From the NCBI GenBank assembly GCA_963784195.1, contig CAWARA010000031.1, forward strand, positions 62,001 through 126,000: a DNA stretch of 64,000 nt, given 5' to 3'. The notes beneath the pieces are model-generated. The model saw only the letters and a list, made by a program, of their open reading frames with translations, did not search any database and had not been told where the DNA came from. Positions 20,724 through 27,564 of this stretch are shown here, one piece after another. The DNA comes from CAVQAH01 sp963784195 (GTDB lineage: Bacteria > Acidobacteriota > Vicinamibacteria > Vicinamibacterales > 2-12-FULL-66-21). Numbering within the stretch: position 1 is the first letter of the stretch; each line of letters begins with the position of its first letter. The position numbers were made by a program, and so were the translations under genes.

Positions 20724-21326
20724 ATGAACGCTTTCGAACGCAAATCGGGGTGGGAACGCACGGCGGGAGCGGCGCTCGGGTTTGGCGCACTGCTCGTAAC
20801 AGTCGGATGCGGGACGCGAGACGTGGCAGGTGTTTCGGCGCAGTCGCTCAACGCCAGCCCGGCTGGCGTGCCGGTCGTGGTGACGTGCGAGCCGCATCAG
20901 CGAACCCTCGTGCGGCCAGTCGTCGTGAACGGCGCCACGGTGTCGCAGGTCGAATGCGTGGCGGCCGGTCAGCTCTCGATGACGCAGGCCTACGGTGCGC
21001 AGCCGGCGGTACCGGCTGTGGTGCAATCGCAGCAGTCGCTCGTGCCGGTGCGTGCCACGACGCCTGCCTATTCCGATCTCGGCGATGCGCGCGTCGTGCC
21101 AGTCGCAGCGCGGCCGGTGCCGGCTCGGCAGGTCGTTTATGAAGAGCGTCGCGCACCGGTGAAGCAGACGCGCTCGGTGAAGAAGAGCGCGATCATCATC
21201 GGGTCGTCGGCTGGTGTCGGCGCCGGCGTCGGCGCGGCGGTTGGCGGCAAGAAGGGCGCGCTCATCGGCGCGGCCATCGGCGGCGGCGGTGCTGCAATCT
21301 GGGATCAAATCACGCGACGCAAGTAG
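20724..21326 (+). CDS. Envelope glycine-zipper protein
   Basis: A 200-residue exported protein. An N-terminal hydrophobic segment ends in LLVTVGC (a weak lipobox). The middle is Pro/Val/Gln-rich low complexity, and the C-terminus has a glycine zipper (GSSAGVGAGVGAAVGGKKGALIGAAIGGGGAAIWDQ, described here by its repeated GxxxG spacing) ending in RRK. Such YMGG/SlyB-like zippers insert in or coat membranes. Start ATG 20724 follows GGGAGG, which is sequestered in a hairpin. A strong terminator follows. Confidence 0.75.
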   Translation: MNAFERKSGWERTAGAALGFGALLVTVGCGTRDVAGVSAQSLNASPAGVPVVVTCEPHQRTLVRPVVVNGATVSQVECVAAGQLSMTQAYGAQPAVPAVVQSQQSLVPVRATTPAYSDLGDARVVPVAARPVPARQVVYEERRAPVKQTRSVKKSAIIIGSSAGVGAGVGAAVGGKKGALIGAAIGGGGAAIWDQITRRK

Positions 21327-21349
21327 TCGACCATCGCGGCGATTCACTA

Positions 21350-21407
21350 CGAGAGCGAGGCCTGCCACGCCGAAGCCTTGGCGTAGGCGGGTCCCGCTCT
21401 CGTTTTT
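21350..21407 (+). terminator. Intrinsic terminator downstream of the glycine-zipper gene
   Basis: Arms CGAGAGCG (21350-21357) and CGCTCTCG (21395-21402) pair perfectly and are followed by five T residues. The long loop holds a second small stem, ACGCC/GGCGT with GAAGCCTT between, resembling the GCCGAAGC repeat core found again near 25364 and 32701, so this terminator may derive from a repeat element. Confidence 0.75.
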
Positions 21408-21475
21408 GTGCGCGTGGGGCCCCACCCCCACGCGCTTCTCCCTCGCGGGCCCGAGCACCTGCTAGCATTTGATGT

Positions 21476-22509
21476 ATGCGCCTCCTGCTCTGCGCACTGT
21501 TGGCCGCCGGAACGCTTGCCGGTAGCCCGCAGGCGCCTCCACCGCGCCCGGCCGCCGAACTCGACAAGCTGGGCCCGCAGGTTGGCGCGCGCGTTCCAGA
21601 TTTCTCCCTGATCGACCAGCACGGCCGCACGCAAACGCTGAAGTCCGTGCTCGGACCCAACGGTGCGATGCTCGTGTTCTTCCGATCCGCTGATTGGTGA
21701 CCCTACTGCAAGACGCAGCTCGTGCAGCTGCAACAGAGTGCAGCCGATTTCCAGAAGCGCGGCATCGGGCTGGCAGCCATCAGCTACGATCCACCGGCGA
21801 CCTTGAAGGCGTTTGCCACGGCACGTGGTATCACGTTTCCGCTCCTGTCGGACGAAGGGTCCGAAGTGATCAAACGCTTCGGCATCCTGAATACGGCAGC
21901 GACCGGCAAGACGCTCGGCATCCCGTACCCCGGCACATTCGTCGTGAACGCCAAGGGGCATCGTGATCAGGCGATCGTTCGAAGAGCGGTATCAGGAGCG
22001 GGCAAGCGGTGCGAGCCTGCTCGGCAATCATGCCAGCCAACAGCGAGACACCGATCGCAAGGACACGCCACATCTGACGCTGACCACGTCGCCGAGCGAT
22101 GCAGTCGTCGCTCCAGGCACGCGGTTCTCGCTGTGGGTCGACATCACACCCAAGCCGACGATGCACGTCTACGCGCCGGAACAGAAAGACTACATTCCGA
22201 TCGAGATCTCGCTGGAGACCGACGAATCGTTCAAGGTGTGGCCGCCTGTGTTCCCGAAAGGAGAGAAGTTCTTTTTCGCTCCGCTGAAGGAAACGCAGCT
22301 CGTCTTCAGCAAGCCGTTCCGTATCGTGCAGGATGTGACGGTCAGCCTCAGCGCTCCCGTCCGCCAGCGTGCGGCCTGCCGCGGGAGCGACGCTGACGAT
22401 CAAAGGCACGTTGCGCTACCAGGCGTGCGACGACAAGGTCTGCTATCTGCCGCAGTCCATTCCACTGTCGTGGACCGTTGGCTTGAGGCCACTGGCTCAG
22501 AGTCCGTAG
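21476..22509 (+). CDS. Peroxiredoxin-like selenoprotein (UxxC) fused to DsbD-alpha-like domain (TGA codon, two frameshifts)
   Basis: Signal peptide, then an AhpC/TSA-type thioredoxin fold (VPDFSLIDQHGRTQTLKSV, LVFFRSADW). In-frame TGA at 21698-21700 sits exactly where the family has Cys in DWCPYC, giving DW-U-PYCKTQL, and the frame continues with conserved peroxiredoxin sequence (LAAISYDPPATLKAFA, FPLLSDEGSEVIKRFGILN). A compact stem-loop follows the TGA. After a one-base insertion near 21960 the chain continues, and residues about 200-340 match the DsbD N-terminal domain (YAPEQKDYIPI, YQACDDKVCYLPQSIPL). A second extra base near 22358 precedes the final stop at 22509. Predicted product about 343 residues, periplasmic thiol/selenol redox. 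Confidence 0.78.
21701..21735 (+). promoter_or_regulatory. Candidate bacterial SECIS element
   Basis: Immediately after the TGA at 21698-21700, GCAGCT (21715-21720) and AGCTGC (21726-21731) form a perfect 6-bp stem with loop CGTGC. The apical loop starts 23 nt from the first base of the TGA and has G as its second base, which satisfies the known bacterial SECIS pattern of a stem-loop 16-37 nt downstream with a G in the first two loop positions. SelB binding is inferred. Confidence 0.6.
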
Positions 22510-22511
22510 CT

Positions 22512-22585
22512 GCGTCTGAACCGTCGTCGTGAACCTCGTCGTGAACCCCCGTCGTGAACCCCCGTCCTGAACCCCCGTCCTGAAG
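22512..22585. repeat. 12-13-nt degenerate tandem array, forward orientation
   Basis: About six units of the type GAACCCCCGTCSTC/GAACC-TCGTCGT (13 nt, GAAC core) follow three bases after the peroxiredoxin stop and end just before the NicO-like gene. The same unit appears in the opposite orientation after that gene (23296-23346), so the gene is bracketed by inverted arrays. Confidence 0.85.
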
Positions 22586-22606
22586 CTGATAGACTTCTGA
22601 GTTACC

Positions 22607-23710
22607 GTGCTCCTCATTTCATCAGCTTTGTTTCTCGGCTTCCTCCACGGTCTGGGCGCTGACCACCTGATGGCCATCGCGGCGTTGTCGCTGGCGACAA
22701 CCGGCGAGACTCCGGCCGCGCGACGGGCTCGCGCGCTGGGCGTTGCCGTGCGGTTTGCCGTGGGGCACGCGGTGCTGCTGGCACTCGGCGCCGGGACGCT
22801 GATCGTGCTCGGTTGGTCGCTGCCGATCGTCGTCGAGCGCAGCGGCGAGATGCTGGGTGGGTTGCTGCTCGTCCTGTTCGGCGGATTCGGTCTCTGGGGC
22901 GTGTTCGCCGGCCGTCTCTACGGGCATACGCACCGGCATGCCGATGAACCTGTTGCACACTGGCACCTGCACGTCGGCCGCAAGGATCACCATCCGCTTC
23001 CATCTGCCCACAGTCATCTCCCGACCATCGTCGGCGCTGCGTTTGCCATCAGCAGCCTGCGTGCGCTGACGATGCTGGCGCCTTTCGGTGGCAGCGCCCA
23101 CTCGGCATCGCTGGCGAGCCTGCTTGTGCTGATCGTCGTCTTCGCGCTGGGGATCCTCATTTCCATGTCGCTCTTCGGCGTCGCGTTCGCCCGCGTGATG
23201 TCGGCGGCCATTGCCGCGCGCCTCGGACAAGCGGCGGCCGTCGTCATGGCGATCGCGTCTATCGGCCTCGGTGTGTTCTGGATGGTGAGTGCTGTAGATG
23301 ACGGGGGTTCACGACGGGTCACGACGAGGGTTCACGACGAGGGTTCAAATGACGACTCTGGACATTCGAAGCGGGCGTGGTCTCTGGGTCGCTGTGCTGA
23401 CTCTCGGAGCCTTGCTCTGGCTGTCCAGCTTGATTGTAGAGACGCATCCCATTTACGCTGCCGCCGCTGCCCTGGCTGTCCTGGTGTTCTCGGCCTTCGT
23501 TGTGCCACGGCCGAAACGAACCGATCCATGACGGCTTCGACCAAGACAGGACTGGCCTTTGTGACCGTCGGCCTCGTGGCCGGCTACATGACCAGCGTCC
23601 TCGGGTTGCAGCACCTGCAGAAGTGGATTTGGGTCAGCCTTCTCATTTTGTGCTTTGTGACGGTCTTTCTGATCTCGTCCCGCGATCGTAAGAAGGAACC
23701 GCCCAAGTGA
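22607..23710 (+). CDS. NicO/RcnA-like metal transporter with anomalous read-through C-terminus
   Basis: Residues 1-235 are a convincing membrane protein: LHGLGADHLMAIAALSL carries the HxxxxDH motif of NicO nickel/cobalt transporters, and a His-rich loop (YGHTHRHADE, HWHLHVGRKDHHPLPSAHSH) follows helix 3. From about 23296 the frame enters a repeat array (GGSRRVTTRVHDEGS), then runs through non-protein-like sequence and happens to join the start of a small downstream gene at 23528, so no stop is met until 23710. The native end is probably near 23300 and has been lost by an indel or by repeat insertion. GTG start. Confidence 0.7.
   Translation: MLLISSALFLGFLHGLGADHLMAIAALSLATTGETPAARRARALGVAVRFAVGHAVLLALGAGTLIVLGWSLPIVVERSGEMLGGLLLVLFGGFGLWGVFAGRLYGHTHRHADEPVAHWHLHVGRKDHHPLPSAHSHLPTIVGAAFAISSLRALTMLAPFGGSAHSASLASLLVLIVVFALGILISMSLFGVAFARVMSAAIAARLGQAAAVVMAIASIGLGVFWMVSAVDDGGSRRVTTRVHDEGSNDDSGHSKRAWSLGRCADSRSLALAVQLDCRDASHLRCRRCPGCPGVLGLRCATAETNRSMTASTKTGLAFVTVGLVAGYMTSVLGLQHLQKWIWVSLLILCFVTVFLISSRDRKKEPPK
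23296..23346. repeat. 12-13-nt degenerate tandem array, reverse orientation
   Basis: Units of the form GGGTTCACGACGA repeat three to four times here, complementary in sense to the array at 22512-22585. The array sits at the end of the transporter coding region and directly before the ATG of the next small gene (23349). Confidence 0.85.
23349..23531 (+). CDS. Small two-helix membrane protein
   Basis: A 60-residue hydrophobic protein, MTTLDIRSGRGLWVAVLTLG..., with two predicted membrane helices and a basic PRPKRTDP tail. No family recognised. Its stop overlaps the start of the following small gene (ATGA at 23528), which supports both being real and co-translated. It begins two bases after a repeat array. 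Confidence 0.55.
   Translation: MTTLDIRSGRGLWVAVLTLGALLWLSSLIVETHPIYAAAAALAVLVFSAFVVPRPKRTDP
23528..23710 (+). CDS. Small membrane protein
   Basis: A 60-residue protein with two hydrophobic stretches (LAFVTVGLVAGYMTSVLG, WIWVSLLILCFVTVFLI) and a charged SRDRKKEPPK tail. No family recognised. It is coupled to the preceding 60-residue gene by a four-base overlap. In this frame the upstream transporter reading runs into it, which I take to be accidental. Confidence 0.55.
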   Translation: MTASTKTGLAFVTVGLVAGYMTSVLGLQHLQKWIWVSLLILCFVTVFLISSRDRKKEPPK

Positions 23711-23719
23711 GACTGACGA

Positions 23720-23981
23720 CGTCGGTTCAGACGGGGGTTCAGACGGGGGTTCACACGGGGGTTCACGACGTCGGTTCACACGAGGGTTCACGACGTCGGT
23801 TCACACGAGGGTTTGCAACGACGGTTAACCGTCGTCTGAACCCGCGTCTGAACCGTCGTCTTGAACCCTCGTCCTGAACCCTCGTCTTGAACCCTCGTCC
23901 TGAACCCTCGTCCTGAACCCTCGTCCTGAACCCTCGTCCTGAACCCTCGTCCTGAACCCCCGTCCTGAACCCCCGTCTTGA
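23720..23981. repeat. Long palindrome of 12-13-nt repeats (about 260 nt)
   Basis: Left half (23720-23820) is eight units of GGGTTCANACG-type; right half (23830-23981) is about ten units of GAACCCTCGTCCT-type, i.e. the complement. The axis is the perfect dyad CGACGGTTAACCGTCG centred at 23826/23827. Folded, it would make a hairpin with more than 100 imperfect pairs. The right half also encodes the last 65 or so residues of the hydrolase on the minus strand. Confidence 0.92.
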
Positions 23982-24756
23982 GGACTTCGAGAATCGCCTG
24001 GACGGTGAGTTGTTGTTGCGTCTCGCGCGAGATGGTCGCGGGCCAGTCGCCGGGTTGGAAGCCGTAGTATCCGAACTGCGAATGATTGCCGCCGTCGATG
24101 CGCACGCTGCGCGTCGCGGGTGGCAGGTTGACCAGCGCGCTCTGGACTTTGTCGGCATCGGCGACGGTGTCGCGTGTTCCGAACACCTGAACGACGGGAA
24201 TCTCGAGATGCGCGAGGCTGAACTCGCGGGGATGCGAGGTGCCGATCAGCACCAGGCCTGCGAATTTCGGATCAGGTGTTCGCATCAGGTCGGCGGCAAT
24301 CCTGCCGCCGAGTGAGTGTCCAGCGACAACCCATCCCCGAACGTCGGGCAGCCCGTTCATCGCGGCACGCACGCGCCTGGAGACCTCCGGGCTTTCTGCT
24401 CCTCCAAACGCGCCGCGCCTGGGCACTTCGATGAGGACGGCCGTGTGGCCGCCTCTCGCCACGGCGGCGGCGATCGGTGCGTATGCGATCGGATCGACCA
24501 GCGCGCCGGGCAGGAAGATCAGGCCGGTTCGTGATGGGGTGCCGGATGGTTGGAACTGCCAGTAGCCGTCGGCGTGCGAGACGTTTGCGCCGTTACCGCT
24601 CGTGAGCGCGTGCCGGGCGTCCGCATTCGCGCGGTAAGCGAGCAGCGACCAGCCGATGAAAATGACACCGGCGGTCAGCCCCGTCAGTGCCCAGATGCGA
24701 CGGATTTTTGCCCAGCGTTGCCGAAAACCTCGGCGCGGCTCGTTTACTTGAGACAC
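23788..24756 (-). CDS. Membrane-anchored alpha/beta hydrolase with repeat-encoded tail
   Basis: Residues 1-255: an N-terminal helix (LTGLTAGVIFIGWSLLAY) then a hydrolase fold with IFLPGALVDPIAYAP, nucleophile elbow VVAGHSLGGRIA, acid in QVFGTRDTVAD and histidine in DGGNHSQFGYYG. These residues match the DUF/alpha-beta hydrolase_5-like group. From about residue 258 the chain is a 13-residue periodic peptide (GSGRGFRTRVQDE) encoded entirely by the palindromic repeat, so the native stop has been displaced. The repeat tail is unlikely to be functional but may be translated. Confidence 0.8.
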   Translation of the reverse strand: MSQVNEPRRGFRQRWAKIRRIWALTGLTAGVIFIGWSLLAYRANADARHALTSGNGANVSHADGYWQFQPSGTPSRTGLIFLPGALVDPIAYAPIAAAVARGGHTAVLIEVPRRGAFGGAESPEVSRRVRAAMNGLPDVRGWVVAGHSLGGRIAADLMRTPDPKFAGLVLIGTSHPREFSLAHLEIPVVQVFGTRDTVADADKVQSALVNLPPATRSVRIDGGNHSQFGYYGFQPGDWPATISRETQQQLTVQAILEVLKTGVQDGGSGRGFRTRVQDEGSGRGFRTRVQDEGSGRGFKTTVQTRVQTTVNRRCKPSCEPTS

Positions 24757-25187
24757 GCCGGCGGCAGGATGCGGCGGATCCTGGCGCGTCCGCCATCTGG
24801 CGCCCCCACGCGGATCCGCGAATCGACGTTCGGATCCACTTCCATCATTTTGAGCGCGAACGTGCAGTCGATCTTGGACTGCGCTTCTTTTAGGGCTTTG
24901 AGGACGTTGGCCAGTGCGTCTGCTTTCGCCACCTCCGCATTAGCCTGTGTTGTATCGGAAGGGGCGTTGTCACCTAGTTTGAATCCGCGGAAAATCTCAC
25001 GGTGTACGTCTGCGACTTGCGGAAGTTGTTGGACGTCGGTAGATGTTGAAACAGGCGCGGCTGGCAGCGACGGTATGGCTACGGAGGCCGTGACCTGGGC
25101 GCGCGCCGGCGGCTGGGACATGAGGGCGAGCAGAACGCTCACGGATCCGACAACGACCGTCTGAAAAACCACGACAGTCTTCAACAT
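24744..25187 (-). CDS. Secreted protein of unknown function
   Basis: 147 residues, starting at the ATG whose complement is 25185-25187 with GGGAGGG upstream. A signal peptide (VVGSVSVLLALMSQPPARAQ) is clear. The mature part is Ala/Val-rich with a Cys near the C-terminus (KIDCTFALKMMEVDP and PPACLK, two cysteines that may pair). No family recognised. An in-frame extension upstream to 25451 runs through a repeat element and is rejected. It overlaps the hydrolase gene start by 13 bp. Confidence 0.6.
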   Translation of the reverse strand: MLKTVVVFQTVVVGSVSVLLALMSQPPARAQVTASVAIPSLPAAPVSTSTDVQQLPQVADVHREIFRGFKLGDNAPSDTTQANAEVAKADALANVLKALKEAQSKIDCTFALKMMEVDPNVDSRIRVGAPDGGRARIRRILPPACLK

Positions 25188-25265
25188 GATGCCCTCCCGC
25201 CCGTAAAGGCTACCATTTTTGGGACGATCCAGCGACGCTCGAACTACGAGCTTTATGCCCGTCAC

Positions 25266-25446
25266 CGTGGTCCGTGGTCCGTCGCTCGTCGCTCGAAGAG
25301 CTGGGCGTCGCTCGTGGTTCTCCGAGCACGAACCACCCGCCTCCGCGCTCGATAGCCATGCGCGCTTCGGCGAGGCCTCGCCGAAGCTTGTCGCCACGAA
25401 CATTTCAGCGACAAGCGAAGGCGGGCGAACCACGAACCACGGACCA
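25266..25446. repeat. Composite heptamer-arm hairpin with nested GCCGAAGC palindromes
   Basis: Outer arms: GTGGTCCGTGGTCCGTCGCTCG at 25267 onward and CGAACCACGAACCACGGACCA ending at 25446. Inside lie a perfect 24-nt dyad (25364-25387, GCTTCGGCGAGG and its complement) and an inverted pair GCTTGTCGC / GCGACAAGC separated by 15 nt. The same inner pair recurs inside dnaE2 (32701-32750). The element fills the gap between the secreted-protein gene and the MFS gene. Confidence 0.85.
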
Positions 25447-25461
25447 GGCATGGATCACGAA

Positions 25462-26778
25462 CTATAAGTCTCTGATCCCCTGACTCCTCGTCAGAAAATA
25501 AATGGCCACCATCGACACCAGCGCTCCATTGATCGCCAGGACGGTGGGCGCCGATGCGAGGCTGGCGGCATAACCGGCGGCCAGGCTGCCGAGGGGGGCG
25601 CCGCCTCGGAACGCCACCATGTAAATACTGACGACACGGCCGCGGAGATGGTCGGGAACGATCAACTGGACGAGTGACGCGGTCATCGAGAAGACGACAA
25701 TCAACGCCGCGCCGCTGAAGAACAGCAGCACGCAGCTCACCCAGAATACGCGCGACAGCGCGAAGGCCGCGATCAAGCCTCCGAACGCGACCTGCACCGT
25801 CAGGAGCGTCAGCCCCATGTGCTTGAAGCGTCCCAGCCAGGCCACGACGAGCGCGCCGACGACGGCGCCGATGCCCTGAAACGCCATCATCTCGCTGTAG
25901 AGGCCGATGTCGCCCTTGAAGACGTTGCGGGCGAAGACCGGCAGGAACGTCAGCAGCGGCAGACCCAGGAACGTTGTCATGAACGCGAGCACGGTCAGCG
26001 CCACGATCGCCGGCTCGTTGCGCGCGTACGTGAAGCCGCCTTTCATTTCCTGCAGTAACGGCTTTCGCTCGACCTGCGGGATGTGCTTCACCATGAGCGA
26101 CATGATCGCGACGATGACGATGAGGAAGGACAGGCCGTTGAGACCGAAGCACACCGCGGCCCCGAACGAGGCCATCGCGACGCCGGCGAGGAGCGGCCCG
26201 AACACCCGCGCGAGATTGAACTGGATCGAATTGAGCGCGATGGCGTTCGGCAGATCTTTCTTGTTGACGAGTGACGGGATCAGCGACTGATACGCCGGAC
26301 CACCGAACGCCTGCGCGAGCCCGGCGATGCACGACAGCGTGAGGATGTGCCAGATGCTGACGAGGTTCCAGTAGACGAGCGCGGCGAGCGTGAAGGCCGT
26401 GGTCATCTGCACGTACTGCGATCCGAGCAGCAGGCGCCGGCGATCGTGCCGATCGGCAATGACGCCGCCGACCACCGTGAAGAGCAGAATCGGCAGCTGC
26501 CCGAGAAAATCATCGAGGCCGAGATAGAACGTCGATCCGGTCAACTCGAGGACAAGCCAGCTCTGGGCGACTTTCTGCATCCAGGTGCCGACCGTCGACG
26601 AAAACGCACCAAACCAGAGCACGCGAAAGTCGCGATAGGTGAAGGCCGCCAACGCACGCTGAAGGGTGGGGGAGCGGAGGGTGGTAGCGGCCGGCCCGGG
26701 ATCGGGAGCCGGCGGGGCTTTGGCTTCGAGCGGCGTGGTCACGAGGGCATCTATCTTAACAACCAATCCTTCTGCCAC
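25462..26778 (-). CDS. MFS exporter (EntS-like, MFS_3)
   Basis: A 438-residue transporter with about 12 helices. Visible family features: FRVLWFGAFSSTVGTWMQKVAQSWLVLEL at the first helix (described here in part), VIADRHDRRRLLL between helices 2 and 3, and SLIPSLVNKKDLPNAIALNSIQFNLARVFGP in the middle. This is the enterobactin-exporter-like branch, widely annotated as drug or metabolite efflux; the substrate is unknown. Its 3' end abuts a composite repeat. Confidence 0.88.
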   Translation of the reverse strand: MAEGLVVKIDALVTTPLEAKAPPAPDPGPAATTLRSPTLQRALAAFTYRDFRVLWFGAFSSTVGTWMQKVAQSWLVLELTGSTFYLGLDDFLGQLPILLFTVVGGVIADRHDRRRLLLGSQYVQMTTAFTLAALVYWNLVSIWHILTLSCIAGLAQAFGGPAYQSLIPSLVNKKDLPNAIALNSIQFNLARVFGPLLAGVAMASFGAAVCFGLNGLSFLIVIVAIMSLMVKHIPQVERKPLLQEMKGGFTYARNEPAIVALTVLAFMTTFLGLPLLTFLPVFARNVFKGDIGLYSEMMAFQGIGAVVGALVVAWLGRFKHMGLTLLTVQVAFGGLIAAFALSRVFWVSCVLLFFSGAALIVVFSMTASLVQLIVPDHLRGRVVSIYMVAFRGGAPLGSLAAGYAASLASAPTVLAINGALVSMVAIYFLTRSQGIRDL

Positions 26779-26875
26779 TTACACGGATGGGACGAGGTGG
26801 GGACCGAAGAGCGCTTGATCCGGTTCTGCGCGAGCACTATACTCACGATGCTGCAGGCGAACAAAAAGCGAAAAC

Positions 26876-27562
26876 ATGGCGCGCGCTCACCTCGAATCAC
26901 TGCTCCGGGCCCGAAAACTCGACGTCACGCTGACCGACACGTCGATCCCGCGGTCTCCCGACGATCGCGCTTCCACGGGTCTGCCGGTGGTGGATGCCGC
27001 ACTGGGCGGCGGGTTCGCGCGTGGACAGCTTTCTGAGATCGTTGGTCCTCGATCGTCAGGACGAACGGCCGTGCTGTGCCAGGCGCTCGCGGCAGCGGCC
27101 GCGCGCGGCGAGCTCGTAGCGCTCGTCGACACCACCGATCGATTCGATCCGGTGTCAGCAGGTGCGGCGGGGCTGGATCTTTCCCGCGTCCTCTGGATTC
27201 GCGACACCGGTGACGCCGCGCGGGCGCTGAAAGCGACGACCCTCGTGCTGCAGGCGGGCAACTTCGGCATCGTGGCGTTCGATCTCGCCGACGTGCCGGC
27301 TCCCGCGCTGCGCGCGTTCCCGTTCACCACCTGGCTTCGCATCGCGAAGATCGTCGAAGGCAGCCAGACGGTGGCGCTGATCGTCGGATCCGATCGCATC
27401 GCCCGCAGCCCCGGCGGCGTGACGCTGACACTCGAGTCGTCGGTCCGCGAGCCGCGCGTGCAGTGGACAGGCAGCTCGCACCGCGCGCGTTTCGTCGCCG
27501 GCGTCGATCCGAAAGCCCGCGTCGTAGGAGGCCCTTCGACAGGCTCAGGGCAAGGCCGATAA
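26876..27562 (+). CDS. imuA: ImuA-like RecA-fold protein of the mutasome
   Basis: A 228-residue RecA-like protein: TGLPVVDAALGGGFARGQLSEIVGP leads to a degenerate Walker A (GPRSSGRTA), followed by LVALVDTTDRFDP. ImuA proteins support ImuB and DnaE2 in damage-induced translesion synthesis. It is directly followed by imuB (2-bp gap) and then dnaE2, the classic cassette order. The last residues (GGPSTGSGQGR) are encoded by a GCCCTTCGACAGG-type repeat. No clear LexA box was identified in the 97 bp upstream. Confidence 0.85.
   Translation: MARAHLESLLRARKLDVTLTDTSIPRSPDDRASTGLPVVDAALGGGFARGQLSEIVGPRSSGRTAVLCQALAAAAARGELVALVDTTDRFDPVSAGAAGLDLSRVLWIRDTGDAARALKATTLVLQAGNFGIVAFDLADVPAPALRAFPFTTWLRIAKIVEGSQTVALIVGSDRIARSPGGVTLTLESSVREPRVQWTGSSHRARFVAGVDPKARVVGGPSTGSGQGR
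27531..27551. repeat. GCCCTTCGACAGGCTCAGGGC inverted repeat at the imuA 3' end
   Basis: A 21-nt imperfect palindrome overlaps the last codons of imuA. Sequences of this CCCTTCGAC/CTCAGGG type are familiar as dispersed REP-like repeats in several high-GC genomes; only one copy is present in this window. It may have replaced the native imuA C-terminus. Confidence 0.6.
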
Positions 27563-27564
27563 CC

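Noticed and set aside
23720..23981. CRISPR-like array
   Set aside because: Units are 12-13 nt, degenerate, without unique spacers and in two opposing orientations. No cas genes nearby.
25188..25451. Upstream extension of the secreted-protein gene (24744-25187)
   Set aside because: The extension is encoded by the composite repeat; the ATG at 25187 has a proper ribosome site and a signal peptide.
26779..26875. LexA operator upstream of imuA
   Set aside because: No dyad of known LexA type was convincing; the region has only weak partial symmetry.
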